64,000 bases of DNA. Source: Pleomorphomonas sp. PLEO. GTDB taxonomy: Bacteria > Pseudomonadota > Alphaproteobacteria > Rhizobiales > Pleomorphomonadaceae. Shown here one piece after another: positions 26,243 through 34,785 of the stretch. The notes beneath the pieces are model-generated. The model searched no databases. It saw only the letters and a program-made list of their open reading frames with translations, and was not told where the DNA came from. The first letter of the stretch is position 1. Every line of letters starts with the position of its first letter. A program made the position numbers and the translations under genes. Where the stretch lies: contig NZ_CP166625.1 of assembly GCF_041320595.1 (NCBI RefSeq), positions 4,338,001 through 4,402,000 of the forward strand, written 5' to 3'.

Positions 26243-27021
26243 GCCGCCTGCCGCCGCTGCCGCTGCCGTCGGCGCGCGGCGCCCAGCCTGCGCGCTTTCT
26301 AGCCAGCCTCGCCTTCATGGTGATGGTGGTGGGGATCGGTTCCCGCCACCTCGATTTCATATCGAGCGCCACCATGTACGCGGCCGTCATTGCCGGTCTC
26401 CTGTTGGGCTTGGCAGCGCTCGCCGTGGTTTCAGTGACGGTGCGCGATGTCTGGCGTGAGGGACGGCGTGGTGCGAGCAGTGCTTTCGGCACACTGCTTT
26501 TGATCATCGCCACCTTTTCGCCGTTGATCGGCGGCGTCGCCGCCTATGTCGCCTATCCCGCCCTGGACAGCGTGTCGACCGACACCGACGATCCACCGGC
26601 CGCTCCGGCCGGCTTTAAGCAGGTGGCGTTGCCAATCGACCTGCGCGCCGCGCCGGACGATGACGCGGCCTTGCAGGAAGATGCCTATCCAGAGCTGACG
26701 ACGCAGGCGGTCGATCTGTCCACCGTCGAGGCTTATGCCCTTGCCCGACAGACCATCGATGATCTTGGCTGGACGATCAGGCTAGCCGAAGAGCCCGACA
26801 CCGAGGCGGCAAGTGGCCGGATTGAAGCCGAAGCGCGGTCAATGCTGCTGGGCACCCAGGAGGATGTCGTCGTCCGTATTCGCCCCGGCGACGGCGGCAG
26901 CCGTATCGACGTCCGCTCTCTGAGCCAAGTGGCAATGCCCGACCTCGGCGAAAACGCTCGCCATGTCGGCGACTTCCTCGCCCGCTTCGCCGAGGTGTCG
27001 CGGCGGCAGGCGGCCAACTGA
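26239..27021 (+). CDS. DUF1499 domain membrane protein
   Basis: A 260-residue protein. Three hydrophobic segments lie in the first 120 residues (FLASLAFMVMVVGIG, YAAVIAGLLLGLAALAVVSV, TLLLIIATFSPLIGGVAAYV), then a soluble domain that carries the DUF1499 pattern (a long A.. LARQTIDDLGWTIRLAEEP segment, EAEARSMLLGTQEDVVVRIRP, IDVRSLSQVAMPDLGENA). The function of DUF1499 is unknown. It is translated by coupling to the upstream co-chaperone and ends flush against the convergent MBL hydrolase gene. Confidence 0.82.
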   Translation: MSRLPPLPLPSARGAQPARFLASLAFMVMVVGIGSRHLDFISSATMYAAVIAGLLLGLAALAVVSVTVRDVWREGRRGASSAFGTLLLIIATFSPLIGGVAAYVAYPALDSVSTDTDDPPAAPAGFKQVALPIDLRAAPDDDAALQEDAYPELTTQAVDLSTVEAYALARQTIDDLGWTIRLAEEPDTEAASGRIEAEARSMLLGTQEDVVVRIRPGDGGSRIDVRSLSQVAMPDLGENARHVGDFLARFAEVSRRQAAN

Positions 27022-27861
27022 TCAGCACCGGCTCAGCCGGCCCTCTGCTTTTCTGACGAGGCGCCGTTCTTCGAGCCAATCGGTATGGGCCGTGACCGAC
27101 AGCGCAGCCGCGCCGGTCAATGCCGGGTCGAGACCGATGTAAACCGCCGAGACAATCTCCTCGATGGTCCGTTCGCCGCTGTCGAGAGCCCGCAGGATAG
27201 CCGCCTCGCGCGCCTGTCGGTGCCGCTTCAGCTCACTGACGCGGGCGAGACCGTCGATCACCTGACCGCCGTGCCCTGGCAGATAGCTGCGCGCCCCGAC
27301 ACCGGCCAAGCGATCGAGGGAAGCCATATAATCCGCCATGCGACCGTCCGGCGGCACCACGACGCTGGTCGACCAGGCCATGACATGATCGCCCGAGAAC
27401 AGAAGGCTCGAACCCGCAAGGTCGAAACAAATATGCCCGGCGGCGTGACCGGGCGTTGCAACAACCCGGAGAGGGCCGATTTCCGTCGCGACAGTCTCGT
27501 CGTCGGCAAGGATCCCGTCGGGTCGATAGAACGGACGCGAAGGGATTGGCGCCGAGCCCACAACTTCGGCACCGGTCAATTCCGATAGCCGCCGCGCAGC
27601 GCCAGCATGATCGGCATGATCGTGGGTAACGAGGACACGTCGGATCGGCGCGCCGGCCACTGCCAAGAGATCGGCGACGTGGGCGTCATCGTCGGGACCG
27701 GGATCGATCACGGTGATCTCGCTGTCGCCAAGAAGATAACAGTTGGTCCCGCGAAAGGTCAGTGGTCCAGTGTTACGGGCGGTCAGCCTTCGGACGCCCA
27801 CACATACTCGCTCGGCAGCGCCATAGGCGGGCATGAAATCCAAGGCGGGATCGATGCTCAT
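27022..27861 (-). CDS. Metallo-beta-lactamase-fold hydrolase, LACTB2-like
   Basis: A 279-residue MBL-fold protein with the metal motif THDHADHAG (His80, His82, Asp83, His84), a later GHAAGH and GDHVMAW, and a C-terminal winged-helix-like part (RHRQAREAAILRALDSGERTIEEIVSAVY), as in the LACTB2/BLACT_WH subfamily. Relatives are ribonucleases or thioester hydrolases. The ATG at 27861 is preceded by AAGGAGAG, which settles it over the upstream in-frame ATG at 27891. It is convergent with DUF1499 and has no obvious operon partner. Confidence 0.87.
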   Translation of the reverse strand: MSIDPALDFMPAYGAAERVCVGVRRLTARNTGPLTFRGTNCYLLGDSEITVIDPGPDDDAHVADLLAVAGAPIRRVLVTHDHADHAGAARRLSELTGAEVVGSAPIPSRPFYRPDGILADDETVATEIGPLRVVATPGHAAGHICFDLAGSSLLFSGDHVMAWSTSVVVPPDGRMADYMASLDRLAGVGARSYLPGHGGQVIDGLARVSELKRHRQAREAAILRALDSGERTIEEIVSAVYIGLDPALTGAAALSVTAHTDWLEERRLVRKAEGRLSRC

Positions 27862-28175
27862 GCCACTCTCCTTAAGCGAATGCATCGCCATGGGTGTCCA
27901 TGGAGCAGCATGAATCCTCGAGAAACCTCATGAATCAATCTGACTCAGAATGAGCCTCTATGGACTCGTTCACCTACCGCGCCGAATATGGCCGAGCCAC
28001 GCTTGCATTTCCAGGCGAACTGCCTCAAACCGATTCAAAATACAAAGTTCACGGAAACGCCGTAGAGGTTTGCAACTGTCCGCATCGAAAGACCGGACGG
28101 ACCGATGTCGGTGCATCCACGCCGACCGGTTTTGCCAGCGGCCAGCGCCTTCTCGCCTGCATACGAGTTCATTCC

Positions 28176-29471
28176 TTGTCCAAGACCTTCACCCCGCTCG
28201 TCTCGCTGCTGACCGGCATCGGCTTCCTGTTGTGCGGCAACGCGCTGCTGGGCACGGTGATTCCGTTGCGTGGCCTCTACGAGCATTTCACGCCGGTCAT
28301 CATCGGCCTTATGGGTTCGTCCTACAATCTCGGCTTCGTGGTCGGCTGCCTCGCCTGTCCCTACCTCATCCTGAGAGCCGGCCACATCCGGGCCTATTCG
28401 ACGCTGGTGTCGCTGGCCGCTGCCACCACGCTCGTTCATCCGATGGTCGTCGACCCACTGATCTGGATCGGCGCGCGCTCCATCACCGGCTTCTGCCTTG
28501 CCGGTCTCTATCTGATCATTGAAAGCTGGCTCAACGACCGCGCAACCAACGACAATCGCGGCCTGATCATGAGCGTCTACATCGTCGTCAACTTCCTCAC
28601 CACGACCGTTGGTCAGTTGATGGTGCTGCTGGCGCCCATTCAGCACTTCGAACTGTTCGCCGCCGCCTCGCTCTTGGTGTCGCTCGCCGTGGTGCCGGTG
28701 GCGCTGACCACGTCGGCGCAGCCGGCGCCGATCGCCATCGTCCAGTTTCGGCCGCTTCGCCTTTTGAAAATTGCGCCAGTCGGTCTCGCCGGCACCTTCA
28801 TGATCGGCGTAGCCAACGGGGCCTTCTGGTCGCTGGTCACCGTCTTTGCCATCGGGCGTGGCTTGACGGCGGATGGCGCGGCGATTTTTCTCTCCATCGC
28901 CGTCGTCGGTGGTGCCCTGATGCAATGGCCGGTCGGCCGCCTGTCCGACGCCCACGACCGTCGCTTGGTGCTGGCCGGCGTGATTGTGCTGTCGGCCATC
29001 GCCAGCCTGCTCACCGTTCTGCTGCCGCTTGGCAGCAATGGCCTGTTCGTCATGGCCTTTGTGCTCGGCACCGTGGTGCTCACCGCCTATTCGGTGGCCG
29101 CCGCCCACGCTTACGATCGCGCCGAAAAATCCGCCTATGTCGAAATGGCGACCGGCGTGCTGCTCGCCAACGGCGTCGGCGCCGTGTTCGGACCGTTGAT
29201 CGCCTCCTTCGCCATGGAGAGCTGGGGCAACGACTCGCTGTTTGTCTTCATGGCCGCGGTCGAGCTGTTGCTTGCCGCCTTCATCGTGCTGCGCTGGCGC
29301 ATTCGTCCGTCACGTCCGGACGATCCCAAGGAAGCTTACGAAATGTACGCAACCGCGCCGGTCGGCGGCGCCATTCCACCGGAAGCTCCCTCGCCGGATG
29401 ACCCCATCCTCCAGACGCCAGTCGTGCCGGCGACCGAGCCGAAGGAGCCCGCGGAAGCCGATTCTCCCTAG
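28176..29471 (+). CDS. MFS transporter
   Basis: This major-facilitator permease of about 431 residues has twelve hydrophobic segments and the typical arrangement of an MFS sugar/drug-type carrier (YNLGFVVGC in helix 2, LIIESWLNDRATNDNRG in the region after helix 5, VGRLSDAHDRR as the second-half loop A motif). The C-terminal tail is proline/acid-rich. The start is uncertain. The only ATG is at 27960, which would add 72 residues unlike any carrier. The TTG at 28176 lies directly before the first membrane segment and is used here. ESW(L)N-type permeases of this sort are common in alphaproteobacteria with unknown substrates. Confidence 0.8.
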   Translation: MSKTFTPLVSLLTGIGFLLCGNALLGTVIPLRGLYEHFTPVIIGLMGSSYNLGFVVGCLACPYLILRAGHIRAYSTLVSLAAATTLVHPMVVDPLIWIGARSITGFCLAGLYLIIESWLNDRATNDNRGLIMSVYIVVNFLTTTVGQLMVLLAPIQHFELFAAASLLVSLAVVPVALTTSAQPAPIAIVQFRPLRLLKIAPVGLAGTFMIGVANGAFWSLVTVFAIGRGLTADGAAIFLSIAVVGGALMQWPVGRLSDAHDRRLVLAGVIVLSAIASLLTVLLPLGSNGLFVMAFVLGTVVLTAYSVAAAHAYDRAEKSAYVEMATGVLLANGVGAVFGPLIASFAMESWGNDSLFVFMAAVELLLAAFIVLRWRIRPSRPDDPKEAYEMYATAPVGGAIPPEAPSPDDPILQTPVVPATEPKEPAEADSP

Positions 29472-29519
29472 ATTGCTGCGCGTCCTGACGGACGCTGAAG
29501 GGCGATCTCGTTTTTTATC

Positions 29520-29564
29520 GCATCGGATTTCCCAAAAACCGGGTTCCACTTTTCGGTCCGATGC
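29520..29564. repeat. Dispersed imperfect palindrome, copy 3
   Basis: Ends are a perfect 8-bp inverted repeat, GCATCGGA (29520-29527) and TCCGATGC (29557-29564). The interior is CCAAAAACCGGGTTCCAC plus TTTTCGG. It lies between the MFS gene and tlyA and resembles GCATCGG-type palindromes common in Hyphomicrobiales genomes. Confidence 0.65.
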
Positions 29565-29610
29565 CCTGACGGGCCTTGCCAAAGGCCGGCGCCTGCCTCA
29601 AAGCAACGCC

Positions 29611-30345
29611 ATGGCAAGGATCCGTCTCGACCAGCTTCTCGTCACCCGTGGCCTCGTGGATAGCCGCGCTCGCGCCCGCGACGCCGTCTTGCGTGGCCAC
29701 GTAACCGTTGCAGGACGGCCGGTCGACAAGCCGGGCCTTTCGGTCGAGGAGGATATTGAGCTTTCGATATCCGATCCGGCCGCCGCCTATGTGTCGCGCG
29801 CTGCTCTGAAACTCGTCGCAGGCCTCGACCATTTCGGCTTTGATGTCGACGGTCGCGACTGCCTTGATGTCGGCGCCTCCACCGGCGGCTTCACCGAGGT
29901 GCTGCTCAAACGCGGCGCCGCCCGCGTTGTCGCGCTGGACGTCGGCCATGGCCAACTCCATCCGCGCATTGCCGACGATCCGCGCGTCAGCAACATCGAG
30001 GGATTGAACGCCCGTGACCTCACGTCGGATGACCTGCCCTTTCGTCCCGACGTGATCGTCTCCGATGTTTCCTTCATCTCACTGACCCTGGCGCTTCCGC
30101 CGTCATTGGTGCTGGCGCGCCGGCCGGCCGTCGGCGTCTTTCTGGTCAAACCGCAGTTCGAGGCAGGCAGGCAGGCGATCGGCAAGGGAGGCCTCGTCGA
30201 TGAGGCAACCGGCAAGGCCGCCGCTGAACGCATTCGCGCCTGGCTCGACGGCCGTGATGACTGGCGCGTCCACGACCTCATCTCCTCGCCCATCCTCGGC
30301 GGCGACGGCAACCACGAATATCTTCTCGGAGCGAGCCTTGACTGA
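29611..30345 (+). CDS. tlyA: TlyA-family rRNA (cytidine-2'-O)-methyltransferase
   Basis: A 244-residue protein with an N-terminal S4 RNA-binding domain (RLDQLLVTRGLVDSRARARD, residues 5-24) and a FtsJ-like methyltransferase domain with the SAM motif DVGASTGGF at 86-94 and ALDVGHGQLHPRI after it. TlyA methylates 16S and 23S rRNA and is also called a haemolysin in older annotations. The frame is open upstream from 29242, overlapping the MFS gene, but the S4 domain starts exactly at the ATG used. The next gene overlaps the stop by eight bases. Confidence 0.9.
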   Translation: MARIRLDQLLVTRGLVDSRARARDAVLRGHVTVAGRPVDKPGLSVEEDIELSISDPAAAYVSRAALKLVAGLDHFGFDVDGRDCLDVGASTGGFTEVLLKRGAARVVALDVGHGQLHPRIADDPRVSNIEGLNARDLTSDDLPFRPDVIVSDVSFISLTLALPPSLVLARRPAVGVFLVKPQFEAGRQAIGKGGLVDEATGKAAAERIRAWLDGRDDWRVHDLISSPILGGDGNHEYLLGASLD

Positions 30346-31570
30346 ACTTGTGATCGACCGCCTCGGCCACCGCGGTGATGGTGTCGTGCTCCAGCCCGAC
30401 GGGCAGCAGCTGTTCGTCCCCTACACGCTGCCCGGCGAAACCGTCGACGTCGATCTTCAGGGCGGCACGGGGCGACTCAAGGGGGTTCTAACGCCCTCAG
30501 CCGACCGAATTGAGCCGGTTTGCCGACACTTCGGCACCTGTGGCGGCTGCACGCTGCAGCATATGGCACCGGCGCCCTATGCCGATTTCAAGCGTCGGCT
30601 CGTCGTCGATGCTCTGGCCGACCGTGGCCTCGCCCCCGAGATCGGCGAGACGCGTATCGTTCCGCCTCACTCTCGGCGCCGCGCCACCTTCGCCGGCATC
30701 ATGGCCGGCCGTCATCCGCTGGTCGGTTTTAACGAGCGAGGCAGTCACCGCCTGGTCACGATCGACGAATGTCCGGTGGTGAGGCCGCAGCTGCTTGCCG
30801 CGCTCCCGGCGCTGACGGCGCTGACTGGCCTCATCGCACCGAGAAAGGGCGGGCTCGACCTCACGGTAACGCTCACCAACGGCGGCCTCGACGTGTCGGT
30901 CGCCGGCATCGCGGCGCGCGATGCCGATCGGCTGCGCATGCAGCTTATCGAGCTCGCGACCCGTTTCGATCTTGCCCGCCTGTCAGCCGGTGGCGAGGCG
31001 ATCGTCGAACGACGCTCCGTCGCGATCAACATTGATGGCGTAGCGGTAACGCCGTCCCCCGGTGGCTTCCTGCAGGTCTCGGAAGAGGCCGAAGCGATCA
31101 TGGGCGAGTTGGTGACGGCCGCAATTCCGGACAAGGCAAAACGAGTTGCCGATCTCTTCTCGGGTGTTGGCACCTTCGCGTTGCGCCTTGCCCGAAAGGC
31201 CGAAATATTGGCGATCGAAGGCGAAGGTGGCGCAGTCGCAGCGCTCGACCAGGCGGCACGCGGCATGACCGGTCGCCATCGAATCACCACCGAGAAACGT
31301 GACCTCGCCCGCCGGCCACTGATCGAAAAGGAACTCGAGAAGGTCGACGCCGTGGTCTTCGACCCGCCCCGCGCCGGCGCTGCCGAGCAGAGCCAGTGGC
31401 TGGCGCGTTCGAAAGTACCGACCATCGTGGCCGTCTCCTGTAATCCGGCGACGCTTTCCCGCGATCTCAGGATATTGGTCGATGGCGGCTATCGCATCGA
31501 AAGCGTTACGCCGGTCGACCAGTTCCTCTGGTCGAGCCACGTCGAGGTGGTAACGGTATTGAGGCGCTGA
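30338..31570 (+). CDS. TRAM-domain RNA (uracil-5-)methyltransferase, RlmD/TrmA-like
   Basis: A 410-residue enzyme. The TRAM domain (residues 1-55) is followed by the iron-sulfur cysteines C62-x5-C68-x2-C71 plus a Cys in IDECPVV, the SAM site DLFSGVGTFALRLA, FDPPRAGA and the catalytic Cys in VAVSCNPATLSRD. It would make m5U in rRNA or tRNA. The start is a TTG at 30338, inside the end of tlyA, with GGAG seven bases upstream. No ATG gives the TRAM domain. The eight-base overlap implies coupling with tlyA, also an RNA methyltransferase. Confidence 0.88.
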   Translation: MTELVIDRLGHRGDGVVLQPDGQQLFVPYTLPGETVDVDLQGGTGRLKGVLTPSADRIEPVCRHFGTCGGCTLQHMAPAPYADFKRRLVVDALADRGLAPEIGETRIVPPHSRRRATFAGIMAGRHPLVGFNERGSHRLVTIDECPVVRPQLLAALPALTALTGLIAPRKGGLDLTVTLTNGGLDVSVAGIAARDADRLRMQLIELATRFDLARLSAGGEAIVERRSVAINIDGVAVTPSPGGFLQVSEEAEAIMGELVTAAIPDKAKRVADLFSGVGTFALRLARKAEILAIEGEGGAVAALDQAARGMTGRHRITTEKRDLARRPLIEKELEKVDAVVFDPPRAGAAEQSQWLARSKVPTIVAVSCNPATLSRDLRILVDGGYRIESVTPVDQFLWSSHVEVVTVLRR

Positions 31571-31605
31571 GCAACGAGATCGGCGACGCCGATCCAGATT
31601 GCTGA

Positions 31606-31651
31606 ATATGAAAATGGCCGGAGCGGTTTCCCACTCCGGCCATTTTCATAT
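31606..31651. terminator. Perfect bidirectional terminator
   Basis: ATATGAAAATGGCCGGAG (31606-31623) and CTCCGGCCATTTTCATAT (31634-31651) form an 18-bp perfect inverted repeat with a ten-base loop. The A-rich and T-rich arms give a T tract in either direction, terminating both the RNA methyltransferase and alanine dehydrogenase transcripts. Confidence 0.9.
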
Positions 31652-31667
31652 CAGTCCGAGGCCGGCG

Positions 31668-32783
31668 TCAGGCCAGCGCCTTGGCCTGATCAAGGTAGGC
31701 GAGGCCGAGGGCGTCACTCACCGCCTTGTAAGTGATCTTGCCGGCATGGACGTTGAGGCCATGGGCAAGGTGGATGTCGTCCTTGCAGGCCTGCTTCCAG
31801 CCCTTGTTGGCCAGCGCCAGCGCGAAAGGCAGCGTGGCGTTGTTGAGGGCGAAGGTCGAGGTGCGAGCGACGCCGCCAGGCATGTTGGCGACGCAATAGT
31901 GGACGACGCCGCTTTCGATATAGGTCGGGTCGGAGTGCGTGGTGGCGCGCGACGTTTCCGAGGCGCCGCCCTGGTCGATGGCGACGTCGACGAAGGCGGA
32001 GCCCTTCTGCATGGCTGCGATCAGTTCGCGGCTGATCAGCTTCGGCGTACCCGCGCCCGGCACCAGAACCGTGGATATGACGAGATCGGCGCCGATGACG
32101 AGGTCGGCCACGGTATCCTTGTTCGAATGGGCCGTCTTGATGCGCACGCCAAAGGTGGCAATGGCACGGCGCAGAGCGTCGATCGAATTATCGACCAGCG
32201 TCACGTCGGCGCCCATGCCAAGGGCAACGTGGGTGGCATTGGTGCCGGCAACACCAGCGCCGAGGATCACCACCTTGGCCGGCGCCACGCCAGCCACACC
32301 GCCGAGCAGGATGCCTTTACCGCCGGCCGCGTTTTCAAGCGCGGCGGCGCCAACCTGCGGCGCCATGCGACCAGCCACTTCCGACATGGGAGCAAGCAAC
32401 GGCAGCGAACCGTTGGCAGCCGTCACCGTCTCGTAGGCGATGCAGGTCGCACCGGATTTCACCAGGTCTTCGGCCTGCTCCGGGTCGGGCGCAAGATGGA
32501 GATAGGTGAACAGCGTTTGCCCTTCACGCAGCTTCTTGCGCTCGACGGCCAGCGGCTCCTTGACCTTGACGACCAGGTCGGCCTTGGCGAAGATTTCATC
32601 GGGGCCATCGACGATGGTGGCACCGGCCTTGACGTAGGCGGCGTCAGCCACACCGATGCCGGCGCCGGCGTTCTTTTCGATGATAACCTTGTGTCCGGCA
32701 GCGACGAGTTCGCGCACAGACGACGGAACGAGGCCAACGCGGTCCTCGTGATCCTTGATTTCTTTGGGTGTACCGACGAGCAT
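31668..32783 (-). CDS. ald: Alanine dehydrogenase
   Basis: This 371-residue NAD enzyme interconverts L-alanine and pyruvate plus ammonium. The N-terminus MLVGTPKEIKDHEDRVGL is the family start. VKVKEPLAVERKKL carries the substrate Lys, TYLHLAPD the catalytic His, and VVILGAGVAGTNATHVALGMGADVTLVD (in two halves) the Rossmann NAD site. The ATG at 32783 is used rather than the open frame to 32876. It is divergent from an Lrp-type regulator, as is common for ald/aldR pairs. Confidence 0.95.
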   Translation of the reverse strand: MLVGTPKEIKDHEDRVGLVPSSVRELVAAGHKVIIEKNAGAGIGVADAAYVKAGATIVDGPDEIFAKADLVVKVKEPLAVERKKLREGQTLFTYLHLAPDPEQAEDLVKSGATCIAYETVTAANGSLPLLAPMSEVAGRMAPQVGAAALENAAGGKGILLGGVAGVAPAKVVILGAGVAGTNATHVALGMGADVTLVDNSIDALRRAIATFGVRIKTAHSNKDTVADLVIGADLVISTVLVPGAGTPKLISRELIAAMQKGSAFVDVAIDQGGASETSRATTHSDPTYIESGVVHYCVANMPGGVARTSTFALNNATLPFALALANKGWKQACKDDIHLAHGLNVHAGKITYKAVSDALGLAYLDQAKALA

Positions 32784-32862
32784 TTTTATTGATCCCCTGC
32801 TGGTTCCGCCGCCGGGTTTGGTCCCGGCTTGGCGTGATGGCGCATATTTGGCCAATCTTGAC

Positions 32863-32874
32863 GCAATTACTTGC
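32863..32874. promoter_or_regulatory. Candidate Lrp/AldR site
   Basis: GCAATTACTTGC is a short palindrome (GCAA-N4-TTGC) in the 168-base gap between ald and its divergent Lrp gene. Lrp-family proteins bind short AT-centred palindromes. The assignment is tentative. Confidence 0.35.
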
Positions 32875-32951
32875 ACAGATTCAGCAGACTACGGGCGTAA
32901 ATCGGCATAAAATTCTGCTCTTCGCCCCTTGAAACGCAGGAAATTCAACCC

Positions 32952-33410
32952 ATGCGCCTCGACGTGACGGATCGTGCGATCCTGACCGCCTTGCAAGACA
33001 ATGCCCGACCGACCAATGCCGAGCTTGCGGATCGGGTGCACCTCTCAGCCTCGGCCTGCTTGAGGCGCACGCGCCTTCTCGAGGAAAGCGGCCTTATCGC
33101 CCGCTTTGTCGCCATTTTGGACCCGCGAATAGCCGGCGTACCCGGCACCGCCTATGTTTCCGTGACGCTCGACAGCCAGGGACGCGCCTCGCTCGACAAG
33201 TTCGAGGCCGCGGTCCGCGTGATACCGGAGATCACCGAATGCTATCTGCTGGCCGGTCAGCACGACTATCTGCTGCGCGTCGTCTATCGCGACGCCGCCG
33301 ACCTCGAGCGCATCCACAGCGAGATACTGACACCCCTGCCCGGCGTCGTGCGCGTTCAATCGCAGCTGACGCTCCGAACCGTGAAACGCTCCACCAAGCT
33401 GCCGATCTGA
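32952..33410 (+). CDS. Lrp/AsnC-family transcriptional regulator
   Basis: A 152-residue protein with an N-terminal winged helix-turn-helix (LDVTDRAILTALQDNARPTNAELADRVHLSASACLRR in two helices) and a C-terminal RAM/ligand-binding domain (GTAYVSVTLDSQGRASLDKFE, CYLLAGQHDYLLRVV). It probably activates or represses the divergent ald gene in response to alanine, by analogy with AldR. The start matches the family length, with GAAACGCAGGAAA upstream. Confidence 0.9.
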   Translation: MRLDVTDRAILTALQDNARPTNAELADRVHLSASACLRRTRLLEESGLIARFVAILDPRIAGVPGTAYVSVTLDSQGRASLDKFEAAVRVIPEITECYLLAGQHDYLLRVVYRDAADLERIHSEILTPLPGVVRVQSQLTLRTVKRSTKLPI

Positions 33411-34646
33411 TCAGGCCCCGACAGTCGGGCGTCGGATGCGGCTATCCGCGCGTCCAGCGTTGGTGAAATCATCCCTCACCACGCGGCCATCCTTCAAGAT
33501 GAACCGGTGGTTGACCTTGTCGGCCACCGCCATGATGTCGTCGAGCGGGTTGCCCTCGACGACCAGCAGATCGGCGGCAAAGCCTTGCCTGAGGCGCCCG
33601 CGATCATCGAGCCGAAGCAGATCGGCAGCCGTTGCCGTCGCGGCCGTCAGGGCGTGGATGGATTTCATGCCGGCGCCAACCATGTGAGCCAATTCCCAGG
33701 CGGCGTTGCCGTGCGGATTGAACGGCGTTCCGGTGTCAGCGCCCATGGCGATGCGGCCGCCGGCATCGTAGTAGGCCTTGAAGGATCGCCGATGGTGTTC
33801 CGATGCCCAACGCGCCTTTTCCATCGCCCATTCGGGCACACCGCCGACGTTGCTCGCGAGCATGCAATGAAAGGGCATAAGCGTCGGGACCAGCACGACG
33901 CCGCGCAGCAACATCTCGTCGATGCACTGTTGATCGAGCATTATGCCATGTTCGATGGAATCGACGCCGGCCCGCACCGCGTTGAGTATGCCCGCCGGCG
34001 TCATGGCATGCGCGGCGCTAGGACGATCGAAACGGCGCGCTTCGCCAACGGCGGCCGTCATCTCCTCGCAGGTGAACTGGGCGTGCTCCAGCCGAACTCC
34101 AGGCGTCAGCACGCCGCCGGTGGCCATCAGCTTGACGCAGTCGCAGCCGGCATGAATTTGCTCTCGCACGGCTTTGATCATCTCGGCCGGGCCATCCGCC
34201 TGGCGGGCTATGAAATAATTGGTCCCACCGGTCATGCAGATGAACTTGCCGGCGGCTCGAATGGTCGGCCCGAACATCCGGCCGGAATTGAACGCGTCGC
34301 GAACGCGCAGCTCGACATGGTCGACGCCGCCGAGATCGCGCATGGACGTTATTCCGCCGGCCAACGACGCTGTGGCATTCTCCAGGCAACGCAACGTCAG
34401 CTCGACATGGGAGATACCGGCCAAAACCGCCGAGGGATTCAGTTCGCCGCCGAGCACGAGATGAGCATGGCAGTCGATAAGGCCAGGCAGGACGGTCATG
34501 CCCCCGGCATCCACCGTACGACCTACGTAGCCGGCGAAGGCGGCGACAGGCGCAATGTGGGCGATACGGCCATCCTCGACCAGAATCGCATGACCGGCCG
34601 GCAGCAGAGCCTCGCCGTCGAAGATGGAACCGTTGACGAGGAGCAT
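33411..34646 (-). CDS. Metal-dependent amidohydrolase family protein
   Basis: A 411-residue amidohydrolase with the metal-binding HxH in GLIDCHAHLVLGG, the Lys of KLMATGGVLTPG, DSIEHGIMLDQQC and AMGADTGTPFNPHGN. The pattern fits the imidazolonepropionase-like/prolidase-type subgroup that cleaves small amides or dipeptides. The real substrate is unknown. The ATG at 34646 gives the family start MLLVNGSIFDGE. The frame upstream to 34706 is unlike it. It converges tail to tail on the Lrp gene with no gap. Confidence 0.87.
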   Translation of the reverse strand: MLLVNGSIFDGEALLPAGHAILVEDGRIAHIAPVAAFAGYVGRTVDAGGMTVLPGLIDCHAHLVLGGELNPSAVLAGISHVELTLRCLENATASLAGGITSMRDLGGVDHVELRVRDAFNSGRMFGPTIRAAGKFICMTGGTNYFIARQADGPAEMIKAVREQIHAGCDCVKLMATGGVLTPGVRLEHAQFTCEEMTAAVGEARRFDRPSAAHAMTPAGILNAVRAGVDSIEHGIMLDQQCIDEMLLRGVVLVPTLMPFHCMLASNVGGVPEWAMEKARWASEHHRRSFKAYYDAGGRIAMGADTGTPFNPHGNAAWELAHMVGAGMKSIHALTAATATAADLLRLDDRGRLRQGFAADLLVVEGNPLDDIMAVADKVNHRFILKDGRVVRDDFTNAGRADSRIRRPTVGA

Positions 34647-34785
34647 CCGCCAGTCTCTCAAAAAGATCGTGACGGCGAGAATTAGCGGCACCCATGCTCC
34701 GGTCAAGGCATGAAATGCGGCTTTATGGCCCTTGAGGGGCGAAGCCGGCCGGAAGGGTCTTCCGCCCGTCCGGCCAGATGCACGC

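Noticed and set aside
33507-34685. 392-codon plus-strand frame opposite the amidohydrolase
   Set aside because: It is antisense to an amidohydrolase with intact motifs and has no domain of its own.
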